Part shown: positions 23,901-37,648 of the stretch, in pieces
Position numbering within the stretch: position 1 is the first letter of the stretch
Layout of the letters: each line of letters opens with the position of its first letter
Assembly: GCA_006503535.1 (NCBI GenBank)
Contig: QYRS01000002.1
Location: forward strand, 744,001-808,000
Reading direction: 5' to 3'
Length of the DNA: 64,000 nt
DNA from: Arthrinium phaeospermum
Lineage: Eukaryota; Ascomycota; Sordariomycetes; Amphisphaeriales; Apiosporaceae
The notes under the pieces: model-generated
Told to the model about the DNA's origin: nothing
Seen by the model: only the letters and a program-made list of their open reading frames with translations
Databases searched by the model: none
Translations under genes and position numbers: made by a program

Positions 23901-26900
23901 GTCCTCGGTTTGCCGGACGTCCGCCCAGTCGGTCACCGCGACCTTGCATCGCATACGGTAATTAAAAGATGCCGCAGAAGACGAAAAGGATGGGCAGCCA
24001 ACCGGTCAAGGGAGGATACGGATTGGTTATAAACCGCCTCACAAAGTAAAAACCACCAGTCGTCGTGATTAAGAATAGATTTCCCAAGGCCAGGCCCGCT
24101 TAATAGATCGATGGTTGGTGAAGCAAGGATTGGTGGTGGTGCGTGGCCAATCACGACTCTTGACGCTGGTTGTCAGTTGCTCCGGGCCAAAGCTGATTTG
24201 CCGACGAGTCAGCAACCAAGCAAGTCGGAGGTCACAATATACATCTCCTCTATCCCGGACAAAGCCCCCTTCCGTCAACATCACACAGGGCTACATAGGT
24301 CCGACGAAGGCGATTGGGCTTCTCGAAGTACACCACTGCTCTTGCGACGATGAAGAATAACCATTGATGCGCTCCGAGAGCAGGCAATGCCTGGCACTAC
24401 AGGTGGTTGAGTCCCGATCGAATCCTGGTCCAAAAGGACGGGAACTATCTGAACCACCGCACCGGCAATGCAAATCACATCTGTGGAGGAAGGTAAAATA
24501 TGATCTTCTGGTATGATATCAACAGCTCATAAGGCAAGCTAGCAGGTGCATTTTCCACGACTATCGATTCATCCACTAGTGGGAACGACTAATACGCTAT
24601 TAAATTGTCACCAATATTTTCACGATGCAGCTCACCGTTACGAAAACCGGAACAGATCGTCGTTGATTTTGCCGGCGAGCGAGTTACCGCCATGGCTCTC
24701 CCACGGCCCAGTAACGTCAATTGAGGCCACCCCCTACTTCAGCGGACGTACCTACCTAAAACTTATGTACCTGTCTTGTTGCACGCAACAGATCAATTGC
24801 GTCGACGTACATTAGGTACTTACATACATGATACTAGACTCCTATACGGCCATGTAGCAAGGGTTCCAATGCACACCCATCCTCCCATTCGACGCAAATC
24901 ATGTGGGGTTAGTCGGTACATTTTTCGTGAATCATCCCAGTCTCTAAGCGACTCCTCTTGATTGTGTGATGTGTGAGGGCAGGTAGGTATGTGTAGAATC
25001 CGGCATTTGCCTACATGGATGGCATTGGTATGTGTGTAGTTTATCTAATAGCCTCTAGCAAAAGTCTGCGACGTTACTATAGCTCATGCACACGCTTCGA
25101 GTAGTGGTAGATCATGTATTTTGCATGTCTGCCATGTATCTACATGTAGGTAGCTTTTCCTCATTTTCAAGTGTCTACTGCATGGCTGCTGCCACGCTAA
25201 CACTTGCCTCGGTGGAATGATGCAAGTGTTTACCAAGGCAGTTAGGTGAGGTGTACTATCACACCACAATGCACAAACAGCAGCATGTTAACCCCGAGCA
25301 GCGAGACCAGGAAACATAGGACATGCATCGTAATGATTCTATCAAAATTAAGCTGACGAGTCTATAGAATAAAAATAAAAATACCGTACAGAGGAGGTAT
25401 GTGTGACCATATGCGTCCATCACCGTGCGCGCAGTGCCAAGATTATGCCCCGGAGGTGAAGGGAGAGATAGGCTTTACACAAGCAGACAGCAGTGGATAC
25501 AAGTAGAGATGACAGGAAAAACTTCATCAAGAGCCGCCGACGCGCCAACGCGATTACGAAGTCGAGTTCCATGTTACATTTCCCACGTTCTGGTGGCCCG
25601 AATCGCCGAAAGCCGCAGATTTTACACGATTATCGATATCAAATCGGCAAGGCGATGGCATCATGGGGATATAATGCATAAAATATTCATCTCGTCTGTT
25701 CGGAGCATTTTTGCACTCTGTTGGGTCTCACGGGCCTCTGGCTGGTCCTCGAACGATGCACAGGCGCGCAGCAGCCGTCATCTCATCTCTACTTTATGCG
25801 TTGAATGCACGCCGGCCAACAAGGCCAACCACACGGAGATTTTTCGTGCCTCTTTCTCCCTCGAAGGGGCGTTTCTGCGCGCAATGGAGGGGTGTACCAA
25901 GCCCGATATTAACAATTGCAACTGGTTTTTTGTTCCGAACCCCCTTTTGCGCTTTGGTCATGGATGAGGCTGAATGCGGGTATGGATCGGACGCCTACCT
26001 AGGTAGTACGGTAGGTAGTAGCAAGGAAAATTTGCAGAGTGGGAAGGGGAGAAGAGCAACGAAGGAAAGATAAACACCTCTAAGCGAGTTCCGACTTTGT
26101 TTTGTCCAATTCTAATCTGGTTGTTCCCCCGTTCAACAGGCGACCACGAACCAGTTTTGCGCCGCTGCCGAAACGTGGTACATACGCCGTTAGGTTTGGG
26201 CACTCGTATTGATTGACGTAGCGTCACCAACGACCACCTCACCAGAGCCAGGCAAGTCATGATTGGTAAGATTATTGGTCATTGGCGAACAACCACAACC
26301 ACCCAGATGGAGGGGATGGGCGGGTACGACGCTGTATAGGAGCAAAAAGGTAAAGTCGCATCGCAGCGCAATGGGCGGGCCTTCTGGGCGGGCGACCCCT
26401 CCAGCCTAACCACTCCCTCGCTAGAGGAAGGAGCCAGGAGCCAGGAGAGGAGGAGTGGGAGGAGCCTTCCATACTAGCGCGACTCTTTTTACCCAGAGGG
26501 TCGGTAAGAACGAACATTACTACTGCTCGAAAAGAGCAAGGATCCGTCACCACCCACTAACAAATCGTCATCGGTTGCTCGGTGTATTTATCATACTGTA
26601 TCCGTACGTTGGCCTCGTCCGACGGCATTTTTCTGAGGCGTGCTATAAGCGACGAATCCCGGCAGCAGCCATGCCTCCTCTCAGGGTTTTGCCCATTGTG
26701 GCGCCCGGATTTTTCCAGCCCAGATGAACCCGCATCTGGCTCGTGGGCGGCGCGTTCTTTCCCTTCGCCTGCCCCGTACCACCGAGCCACCTATGGTATT
26801 CGAGTGGTAGTACAAGAGGTAGGTATGGCTGTAAGGAAGAGGTAAAAATGTACCGGGCGCCGTACCGTACCTGCGTCCAGCTTGACGCGTTCCTTGACTC

Positions 26901-27920
26901 GCTTACCAGTGGATCAGCGTTGCATTCACCCACGAACTAGCAGCCCATGGTCTATGCCGACATGGATGCTAGCAACTGGCAGGCGGGCGATAAGCCCAAA
27001 TACCAGGGCACAACAAGACCAGACTACACGATTCGACCGCGGTATAATACTGTGGAGTTTTGCAGCCATTTTGCAAACTGAGCAGCCGGGGTTCCTATTG
27101 CAGGCAATTACGGAAAGATGGCGGACCACCTCCCGTCCGCTCACCCCTCGGAGAAAAGTCTAGAAGTTCACACAGGTACGGATGCATGGGCCTGCACGTA
27201 CAGTAGGCTAAGGCTCAGTGCCCCCCGGGTGGGATCTTGAGCGGTGGCCGAGCTGAATGAGGATAAGCATGGCCTCTTGGCTCAGTCGAGCCATGGTACG
27301 TCCCATACTTGCATACGACGGCGTCCCAGTCGCACCCGGTTACATTGACCGGCTAAGAAGATGGGTTTGGGGCCGAGCTTGTCCAGACTGACACTGACAC
27401 TGGCCGAGTTGCAACGACACCACTATTTTCAGGGGTTATATTATAAACTCCCTGTCCTTATCAGATCACGCATTCCCTCTTCAATTCTGCGACTCCATCC
27501 CAAACACATGGCTACCCGCACCGCTCTAGCGGATAACGGTTTAGAGCGATCGGGTTTCACCATTCCAGAGTTGCATTCGACCTTGTTTGAAACCCAGCAG
27601 AAGTAGCAGAGGCCAGAGGCCACTGACCACCGCACCCACCATCCCGGCGAGATTGCAAAGGAGCGGCACCGAAAACCACGCGAGCCCCCGGCAGTGAGGG
27701 CCAGTTGCCAGCCAAAGGTCGGTTTGGGGGTTTCGTCTCATCTTTGGGATGAGTTGCATTCCGCTGAGTTCTGCATCGTCAATAGCAACATCAGACGAAT
27801 TGCTACCATGCCATCTTCGCCTGCCTCAGCCTGCCTGTCAAAGAGGCAGCCAAGCTTCAGCTGGACTGGCTAGCCGCTGTCATCCGTCCACCGTGCCGTA
27901 CGTAGTACATGTTTTGGGCC

Positions 27921-27935
27921 TCTCTCTCTCTCTCC
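27921..27935. repeat. CT microsatellite
   Basis: Seven consecutive TC units in non-coding sequence. Confidence 0.7.
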
Positions 27936-29455
27936 AGACTGCCAGCCACCTACCGCTTTCAAACGTCGAACCCCAGACTCGGTCATCCATAACGGCCATT
28001 TGTTCCAAACGGTCGCCTGCCGATGCGTGGACAAAAAAAGCAAGATTAGAAGGGGGAAAGCAAATGTCGGAAGCACCAAAACGTTGCTCGTCAGCAATCT
28101 CGCTCCAACTCGGTCGGCGCCTGGGCACGTGAAGTAAAACATTAATTGACAGAGAACTCCTCAGCTCGGGATCTACGAACGGAATGATTGTCAATGGCGC
28201 CAGATGCGACCTTGACGTAGGATTCCAGAATTTTTCCTGGCAACCCTCACTTTGACGGAGAAACGATACCACTCTGCACGTCTCTAATAAACCTGAGGCA
28301 GTCCGTCACTCTCGGTTCCATTCATTCTAAATCCCATCCAAGAATCGCAAGACTCCGGCCTTGCGGAGTAATACACTTGCGCCATACATAGGTAGCCCGG
28401 TAACTGATCCCGGTCGGATACCGCTGTCAGTTGGATTTCGCCGCCCCAATTGACGGTGGCTCATTTGCGCGTGCAATTGAACGGCAAGCCCGAGGTGGTT
28501 GAGGCTGAAGCTGCGCCCTATTCGCGTTACAACCCATATGGATACCCGGAAAGCTAGGCGACCTCAATCGCTTTGGTGATGGCGCCATGTTGTCGTTTTT
28601 CTCCAATGGTTCTGCCGCCCGCCAGTTATCCCATCAGCGGGGCTTTTGTTTTTCCAAGTAAACATGATGATATGTACCCGTCCACTATCGATCGCCTGTG
28701 GCTTCCACCGGCTGCCATAATCTCGTCGATTTCATTACTCATACCCGGGCTAGCCCTGCCAGGGGCCCAGAGTCATATCATGACGAGGGGTGCTTCCGAT
28801 CCCAATACGCAACGGGGCCTTCGCAGACCCAACGGGGAGGCTAACTTATTAGGATGCCCGCCGGCAAGATATTACTGTCCCCACGCGGAAAGCGAAAGTA
28901 AATTGGTAGCCGGGACTCACGCACGTCACTTGGAGGACTAACCTTAGTTGCTCTGTAGTACCGTCCGCTAGACCGAGCCTGGTTCGACTATAGAACCCTT
29001 ACAAAGAATGCCCCGGTTTGGTCCAATCTCGTCGCCGCCAAGGTTCTTGATTTTCCCTGTTCGGAGTACTGCAGCGCAGCACAAGCATGCGAGACGGAAC
29101 CCAAGTCGATCGCAGCCAGCTCTAGTGCAAGCTGCAGGCCGCCTTTTTCTTTGGTAACGGACCGGTCTATCTTGTATTCAAATATCCATATATTCCATAC
29201 CCATAGAAAGAGGCCGGCACCAGTCAAGGGTCGCACGTTTAGAGGCGGCCGATATCGTACAAACAACGGGCCCTCTGGGAGAAATAACCATGCAGCACGT
29301 GGTGGAGGGGACGAAGGATCTCAAAAGCCGACCCATTAGGGATTTACCTTTACTCACCGCTAGAGGAACCTCAGCGGCATGTGATCCTTTTTCCCCGAAG
29401 CGAGGCTACTCGGCACTTGCTTAGGACGTTTCCCAGTACCATCCGTCTGGTGCCT

Positions 29456-29466
29456 GGGGGGGGGGG
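29456..29466. repeat. G11 homopolymer
   Basis: An uninterrupted run of eleven G residues in non-coding DNA. It is a likely site of length error in sequencing. Confidence 0.8.
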
Positions 29467-32400
29467 TTTCCCATGCCCCGTCATCACACACAATGTATTG
29501 CTACTCTGATAGGGGCGATAGGCGCGCCATAGTTGTATGTTCTTTATTGAATGAGCCAGTGATGGGATATTGCGTGTTGATGAACAGTCCCCTGCAAACA
29601 CGTCATCTCAGCATGGCACTATTGCCCGGCGTGCATGGGAGTGTTTGCTAAGCCGGCGTCTCCCTAGGGGAATGTGTAGATAGATTGAGGAAGGATTTGA
29701 TGGATCAGACATGTCTAGTTCGGGCCATCATTGCGGCCTAGAGCACTAGGGGAGATCAACAAATGCTTCGATGACTCGTGCCATTTATCAAATGCCGAGT
29801 TGCCGTTGGGCTGTGGAGGTTGCAGATCATGAGTTGCTGACTGAGATATGGTAATCGAGGCGGTTGAGGCGCTTAGGAAGCTTCAATGGTATCTCCGAAG
29901 GTCATGAGCATGCGGACTGTACATGCAGTCGAGAGCTCACTGTGTAGACCGTGGGAGATCTGCCGGGGAAGAACAGCAGCGTCTACTTGCTTGCTGCAGT
30001 GGTCATGCCCAGGGGGCGGATATCGTATTCTCCTATGCAGAGTACCAAGTTGGTCAAATATTGCAACTGATCTGGCAATATTGCCCAGAACCTGGAGGTG
30101 GTGGTACTTTTTCTCCCTACCTACGTTCTCGGCCCAGGCCTACCTGCTCGCAGCTCTTTTCGGCGCATATCGATCCTGCACGATGCAACAATCGGGCCCA
30201 GTCACCATGGTGAGAGAGAGACAGGTGAGGTTCTACTACCGAGGGCTTTTACGTCCACTCCGTGGAGTGGAAGAATACACGATCCTGTTTTGGCTTTCAT
30301 CTAGATCTTAGTACCTGGATTATACCAAATGTTTCTCCCGAATTGCCCCAGGGGGATGTGCTCCAAGTCCGGTTCCACGACGCTGCGGCGATGACTTACC
30401 ATCGTGATGGAGAGCGAAGAGGGGAGAGGGGGAGGGGGGCGACCCAACAACGAGCCGACTCTGGGTGCGAAGGATGTCTAAAATCAAGGGAAACAAAAAG
30501 GACCGCTTACGACCGTTTCTTGGGAAACTCGTCCGATTCCTACCCAGCAGCCTTGTGCCTGCGTGCATCATTGGCCGTACGCAGGCCGGGCCTGGCGAAT
30601 AGAACACAAGGGTTCAGATATAATTTCCGAAGGCTGAGTGCCCTAGGTTCGTCGTTTCTGGGTCACTCGCTCACTGCCCTCCCTCCCTGCCTGGATTCCG
30701 ATCCGTACACTCGCGGATTCTCCAATCTCGTGCCTTCACTACCTACTCATCATCCCTATGAGCTTCCGAGGCGGGCTTGCTGGCCTCCAACACCAGTCAG
30801 CCAGATTTACTGAGTCACCTGGAGGCTGTGTGGTCGAGGCAACACATGACCTCGATATTGAACAGACGTGATACAGCCACAGGATCGATCAGTTGAAACA
30901 GGAAATTTGCTGCCGGTCAATATGAAACGGAGCCCGACGAGATTAGACGGGCTATGATATGGCTTCCCTCGATGCCGGTGTAGAGGAGACAGCAAGCCTG
31001 GGTAACAAAGAGACCTACTTACATACATTGCCGTTGTGTGTATGAGATCATATGCCTAGTCTGTCTGGTTTCCTGCTCTGGGCTAACTCATGGTCCGCAG
31101 ACCCCGACGTACACAAGTCCCAATGTCGTGTCACGATCGTCCCAGGCAGAATAACTCCCGTCCGCGGCGTTTGCCCCCCCTCCCTCGTGTCATCCCATCC
31201 GTCTGCCGATAACCTAACCCCCGACGAAGGGGGGATGCTCAACGTGCACAGCCTTTTTGTCCTCTCACCGTCTCCAGAAAAAATAAGAAGAACACCAAAA
31301 AGGGAGCAAGCAATCTTGTCCCACGGCGACACAGTCTTTACTTACGGCCGATGCGAGGCTATTTCTCCCCCTTAGGTTTGGGGTACCTACCCGTTCCGTG
31401 TCTCCCGCCCCGCCCGCTTCGCCATGCGACTGCGACCGACCCGTCTTCTCGTCCCTCCACTGGGAAGCCTACGCGCGCTCGCACACGCACCCTCTCTCTC
31501 TCTTTCCCTCACTCTCATGGGTAACAGTGAAACCGGGTCTGAGGAAACAGGAGACCAGAGAACCTTTTACGGGGGAGGGAGTGAGCAAGATGACACGGAT
31601 CATTCCAGGGCAAGGCTGCCTGCTTGGTGGTCTTTGTTCTTTCCAGACACACACCCACACCCACTCACCGTTCCCACGCCCCCTTTTCTCGGAGGTTTTG
31701 CACACTAATGCAGGCATCTTGGGTTATATGATCGCTACTTCCCGCCGCCCCCGGCACCTTCGCCTCTCGGAGGATATATCAAGGGGGGCCGAGAGGCAGG
31801 GCCAGGCAACACGCGGATGCGAGAGGGAAACAACAAGGGGAAAATAGGCTGGTCGCCAACATAAATGTCTCGGGGGCCGGGTTGTCAGTTGGAACGGATG
31901 ACAAGCTGGTTCGCAAGAAAAAGTCGTCCCTGATGCAACAAGGTGTACTGCGCTGCTGCTGTCGGTCGGGGGGTGGCCGTAGCGACCAAACGCATCTCGG
32001 AACCTGTCTATGTCTATATTTGCATCTGCTATATACATACATTTCATCCTCGTCGACTAACCTGCACATACCTACATACTGGCTTGAACCTGCATGCAGT
32101 ATAGATTAGATCATGTGCAGACGTGGAACAAGCAGGCCCTTGGCGCCGCGTTGGAAAACATGGAAATTCCAACCTCTTCTTACATATACGAAGAGAGGGG
32201 GAGAGGGGTGGGAGACGTCTAAGTATAGCTCACATAGATTAGCCTTATAGCATATATGTCGATAGCATATAGGGGGACGGGGCGCCCCTGGAATAGCTAG
32301 GTATAGCTATAGCAGAAATGCGAAATCTATAACTGACTCAGACCGGCGCAATCTGCCGAGATGCAAGTTCGCATCAATCACACCCTGAATCTCAGGAAGC

Positions 32401-32764
32401 TCGCCCTCCCGCATTCCCCAACATCCCTCCCTCCCACCTGCCAACCTGGCCTCTGACGTTACACAGAGACAGGCAACAGACTGACCCGGACAATATTCCC
32501 TAAACGCCCGCAGCGTGCATGGCTCGCTATGCTGCCTCCCTTCGCCTTCCCTGCCCTTCGCCCCTCTCCCCTCTCTCTCCCTGAGTGGTCTGTCTGCCTC
32601 TCTTAAACTTGTATCCCTCCCCTAACGACACAAAACCTGCAAGTCTTGCCGGCGCGAGACAAGGAGGAGAAAAGCAACGGCCATGTCATTCTTCTGATGG
32701 GCCTCTGAACTATCAACTCCCCGAGACCTAAAGTGTGGCGCCGCGAGACGACGACGGCTTACTT

Positions 32765-32795
32765 ATTACACACGCACACGCGCGCGCAACACACA
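32765..32795. repeat. Alternating purine-pyrimidine AC/GC tract
   Basis: A run of ACACACGCACACGCGCGCGC type, followed by more ACACA. Such sequence can adopt Z-DNA in general; nothing further is shown here. Confidence 0.6.
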
Positions 32796-34146
32796 TTTGG
32801 CCACACTCGCTGAGACATGCATATTTGCAACTAGGTAAGCAAGCTGTTAACAGTGTGTGCAAGAGTGACACACAATACACATGCACACACATACACGTAT
32901 ATAGAATACCCAAGCAAAAAAAGGCCAAGCCAAGTCGTTGCTGAGGTAGCCCTCTTGCAACGTGATACACTTTACCTGTTCGTACACGAACCACCTGAAT
33001 GAAGCCTACATACATGTACATACGGAGGAACCCCCACGTACTGATGCGTGTTTGGTATGCATGTGTTTTCCCTCTTGGCATGCTATATCAAATGCGCATC
33101 GTATAGAATAGATGGGCTGCTAGGTACTGCATTTATTATTATAAAGATAATTTTATACATATTTAGCAACGAACGAAGTTTTTTTTTTAAAACATTCGAC
33201 AACAAATACAATACCTGCTGGACGTCCCGTCTATCCGAATCGATCGAACCACACACCGACGGCGGTTTGATCGGGTGATGATGAGGATGATGGGAGATGG
33301 GTAGAGATGATATGTCATTTTTTTGCCAGCAGCGAAAACGCAGATATTGCCTGTGGCTTGAACTGAAAACGGGCTTTCCACCTTCTCTCTCTGCCAATCG
33401 CGTGCTGCAAATAAAAAAACCCCCCGATGATGGATTCTTTTTTGTTTGTTTGCTCGAGTTTGTTGTCTGGGCATGGCATGGGTTTGGGATTTGGGGTTTG
33501 GGTATGCACACCGCGTACCAAGGGGGAAGCTGAAATGCGAACATCATCTTACTTTTGCATGTTTACTTATTACTTTACCTACTTCCTTGTTACTTTGCAC
33601 ATGGGGCGCGAGATTTCTCCTCGTATCATACAAATATCCATCCCCATAGCTAGCATCGCAGGTGCCGTTGTTGTTGCTGCTGGCGTTGCTGGTTACTGCT
33701 GCAGTACGTACACGCCCTAGTAAAAAAACAAGAATATAAGTGATAAAATAAAAAAAAAGACGAAGAATAAAGGCTCGCTTCTTCCGTTTCGAGTTGGATC
33801 CCCCCTCCACTTGTGCCAAACGTAATACAAAGATCTTGTGCGCTGGTAACCTATCGAGATGCGGTGGGCAGCAGCGGCCATTCAAAACGCAAATGAAAAA
33901 TACAGCGAAAATAAAAAGGGAAGCGCGGGGCGCCGAGGAAACATACCTACCTACATACATACGGGGAACACAGGGAGGGAGCTACCTATTATTTCCCACC
34001 TCGCACAAGGAGCCTTTACCGACAGAAAGAGAGCCCAGCCGATAATGGCCGCACGCACACCAGGGTAAGGAGAAGAAGCTCGTATTGGGAAAATACGAAC
34101 CACGATGGGTGGATCGGATCACTTGCCTCAACATCCATGGCTTCCT

Positions 34147-34217
34147 TCCTAGAGAGAGAGAGGGCTTGCCCTCTTGTGTTGATTAGCAGCGAGGCACTGA
34201 CAAGAAGAAGAAGAAGA
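34147..34217. repeat. GA and AAG microsatellites
   Basis: A GAGAGAGAGAGAG run near 34151 is followed by an AAGAAGAAG run at 34202-34217. Both are non-coding and lie about 450 nt downstream of the Lon stop codon. Confidence 0.6.
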
Positions 34218-34654
34218 GAACATTAGATCATACCATCCATCCATCCGTTGTGCAACCGTTGGTGCTGCTTCCGAAATCAGTACACTTTACTCATTGAATT
34301 CTTGTAGTTTGGCGGATTGATACTTCACGACCCAGATAATGTACTTTCAAGTGGTAATGCAGAAAGACATACCAACGGAGCAGACACTCACACAGCTGAA
34401 TTGCCAATTCTGCAACCAGGCAAACTGTTATATGCGACTACGGTAGAGAAATCCATGGACATCAAAGGGACACACTTGACTAGTTGCATTACAACACCCA
34501 CGAATGTGCAAACTGCTATAATAGACACGCATGTACAAACCCTACACGAGGCCCTTGTGGGCGACCATAATATACAAAATATCATGAAGCAGACTGGAAC
34601 ATGCTCCAACCCATATGCAACGCCATGCCAATAAACACCGAAAGGAGCCCGCCG

Positions 34655-37648
34655 CTACAACCGCGGTTGGACCCCGGCCAAGGCCGTCTCTGCCGGCCAC
34701 TGAACGTCGGGCCAGATCTGGCGAATCGCCTCCCAAATGTGACTGACATAGATGATCGTCAGGCCCTCGCGAACCTCAGATGGCACTTCCCGGGCGTCCT
34801 TCTCGTTCTGCGCCGGCAGCAGGACTGTCTTGACGCCGGCTCGGTATGCCCCAATAAGCTTCTCCTTGATTCCCCCCACGCGCTTGACGTGACCAGATAG
34901 CTGGAACTCTCCCTGTACGACGGGTTAGTATTTAAAATACGTTGAGAGCAAAAGAAGCAAGGGGTACTTACAGTCATGGCCATGGTTGGAGGCACGGCCC
35001 TGCCAGACAAAAGGGATATTAGCGCGATGGCCTGAGCCATGCCACTCGAGGGGCCGTCCTTGGGTATGGCCCCCGACGGACAGTGAACGTGAAGGCTGCG
35101 GTTCTTCATGATATTCTCCGAAGCATCCTGGGTGAGACCAAGCTCGAACGCATGGTTTCGGACCCAGCTTCGTGCCACCTTGACACTCTCCATGAGCACT
35201 TTGCCGAGGTTGCCGGTCAACTCTACGCTGCCATCGCCAGGCATGTCGAGCACTTCGATGAAGAGAATGCCACCATTGCCACCTGAGCTGTAAGCGACGA
35301 GGCCGGTCACTATGCCGGGCTGCGTAGTCTTCTCCGCAATCTCGTCTTCAAACTTCTCGATGCCAAGGATAGCCTCGAGGTCCTCGACCGTCAGTTGGGG
35401 CCGGTATGTTTCGGGTTTCCCTTTGTCGTTCGCTTCCACAAACTCAACAGCTTTTGCACGACACACCGAGCCAATCTCACGCTCCAGATTACGCACCCCT
35501 GACTCACGGGTGTACGACTCGATAATTTTCGAGACGACCTCATCGTTGAACATCAGCTGATCTTCTGTCAGACCGTTTACACGTATCTGCTTTGGTACAA
35601 GGTGCCGCAAGGCAATATGTCGCTTTTCGAGTGTTGTGTAACCAGAGAACTCCAGCACCTCCATGCGGTCCAATAGTGGGCCGGGGATGGTGTCGAGGGA
35701 GTTGGCAGTGGCAATGAACAAGACTTTGCTCAAGTCAATGGGGACGCCGACATAGTGGTCGGTGAATGAGTTGTTCTGCTCCGGATCGAGCACCTCGAGC
35801 ATGGCGGCCGAAGGATCACCGTTGTGATTGGCCATGCCCAATTTATCGATTTCGTCCAACAGGAAGACGGGATTCGCCACACCAACCTTCCTTAGCCCCT
35901 GCACAATGACTCCTGGCATCGCGGCGACGTACGTCCTCCGGTGACCCCGAATCTCTGCCTCATCTCGTACACCTCCAAGCGAGATCCGATGAAACTTCCG
36001 TCCCAGTGCAGTAGCGATGGAACGAGCTATGCTCGTCTTACCCACACCCGGAGGGCCTACCAAGATAAGGATGGGCGCCTTCTCCGTCCTCCGCTTACCT
36101 CGTAGCATCTGGACCTTGATGCCACTGGCTCGAATCTTCTCTTCAAGCTCAGGGTCAAGTGGAGGCCCCTCTTCCTTTGCCGCCTTTTTACTAGACTCGA
36201 GATCCACCGTTTCTTTCTCCGTCTGCTTGATTTGAGCGTCCACTGCCTCGTTGGCTGATTGCATTAACCTGACGATCGTCAAGTACGAGAGAAGGCGCTT
36301 CTTCACCTTCTCGATTCCGTAGTGGTCGTCATCGAGCTGTTTTCTTGCTGCTTCTAGGGTACCAGGGCCGATGGGATCGTCGGTAGTGGCAGACCAAGGA
36401 ATCTCGGAAAGGGTTTCGAGGTATGTACGGATAACCTGATACTCTGCCTGCGCAGTGTTCATTTGCTTGAGTCGCTTCATTTCGCGCTCAGCAACCTTGG
36501 CGGCTTCTGGTGGTAAGTTGGCCGCCTCGATCTTCTTACTTAGCTCCTCCAAATCATCCGGTTCGGACTGGTCTCCTTTGCCGCCCATGCCGCCTAGCAG
36601 ATTGTTGAGGTTGAGAGCGGAACCTGGACCTTTGCGGGTGTTTCGCTTGTTTGCATTCTTGTCCGTGCCCTCCTCGCGGTTGGTAATGGGTACCGAGGTG
36701 CTCGAAATGGCTGTGATCTTGATGTTGCCCTTCATATCATTGATTTGGCGCTCGAGTAGTGCTATCACCTTCTGAATGCGATCCTGAGCATCGGTGGCCG
36801 CGAGGACTTGAAGTTTGTCCTCATAGGAGGCGTCCAAGATGTTCATCATGAAATCGGCGAGGACTCCGCCTTCGGCTGGGGTTTTGTTCGATATGAGCAT
36901 GCCAAGCCGTCTTGACAGCAGAGGGTTTAGTCCGGTTGAAGACGCGGACAGTAAAAAGGCCGATACCCTGAGATACGACACGAGCTCAAGAGACAGGTGC
37001 TTCAGCCTCTCGAATAGATCCTGGTACGGGTCATCTTGGATAGGAACGGCGTCAACTAAAGGTCGAATTCTGCCCTCGAAGAAGGGTTCATCCTGTGTAA
37101 CTTTTTCGATCTAATGGCTCGGTGTTAGTATTGATTTGGCAAGGAACAAAATTTATGTTTCCAGCGGAATAAACACTGTCTGTAGATAGGAATCGTCGCG
37201 TGGTAGACAGGAACGATGACTGGCATAAACACCGAAAGTAGCTTACCGATACGCGGCTGGTTCCTTGTACCAGCAGGCTGAACTCCCCCGAGTTTTGGCC
37301 TTGAATGGCGGTAATCCTTGCTGTAACACCATAGCCGTATAGCTTCTCTTTCTTGATATTGGCGGCATCGGCCTCGAGGAGTTCGTTGTACTTGTCGGGA
37401 TCGCTGGCCAGAAGAAGCTGGCCTCGGCTGCTGAGCAGAGGCGACGTGATGGGGACGCAGACGACGGGTACCTCGTCGACGCGCCTCGAGCCCTTGGACG
37501 CGCGGGCGTAGACGTTGGAAAGCATCGCGGGTATGTCGCCGCGACTGGAGGGCACCGGAATGCGGAGGACGGAGCCGGGGAAGAGCACGCTGCCCTTGGC
37601 CAGAGGAATGAGCGGCATCAAGGTGGGGGTCGGGGCCGGGGGCGCCAT
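34655..37648 (-). CDS. Lon protease homolog, peroxisomal type
   Basis: The CDS joins 37648..37247, 37110..34972 and 34912..34655, giving 932 residues. It is an ATP-dependent serine protease that degrades damaged or unassembled matrix proteins. The N-terminal LON substrate domain starts at [16 protein letters not shown]. The AAA+ module has Walker [10 protein letters not shown] (about residue 486), Walker B FLLDEIDK and the sensor segment [22 protein letters not shown]. The protease domain has the serine motif [10 protein letters not shown] and, after the last intron, the lysine motif GGIKEK, so the Ser-Lys dyad is complete. There is no mitochondrial presequence, and the N-terminus matches peroxisomal fungal Lon. 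The protein ends in PRL, a weak relative of the PTS1 tripeptide SRL. Introns are 136 and 59 nt, the second with TACTAAC. The frame is intact. The peroxisomal assignment is by family resemblance. Confidence 0.92.

Larger units (their letters stand above)
15816..34654. other. 18.8-kb gene-poor block upstream of the Zn2Cys6 gene
   Basis: I can support no protein-coding gene here on either strand. Open frames are short (the largest are about 180 codons, near 25425 and 30262), overlap other frames, and lack recognisable domains, conserved blocks or intron signals. Base composition is mixed rather than the AT-rich pattern of RIP-mutated repeats. There is no long terminal repeat or transposase-like sequence that I recognise. 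It contains scattered CCTACCTA/TAGGTAGG motifs, TACATACA stretches, short microsatellites and pyrimidine tracts. Since the gene at its left edge is a transcription factor read leftward and the gene at its right edge ends there, the block is mainly upstream DNA of the regulator. Non-coding RNA genes cannot be excluded. Confidence 0.6.

Noticed and set aside
25425..25967. 180-codon open frame on the plus strand in the gene-poor block
   Set aside because: Amino-acid content looks random and overlaps other open frames; no homologous family recognised.
30262..30813. 183-codon open frame on the plus strand in the gene-poor block
   Set aside because: No domain, codon bias or splice signals, and about one frame of this length is expected by chance in the window.
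15816..34654. RIP-mutated transposons filling the gene-poor block
   Set aside because: The sequence is not AT-rich or TpA-loaded over long stretches and no reverse transcriptase, integrase or transposase fragments appear.
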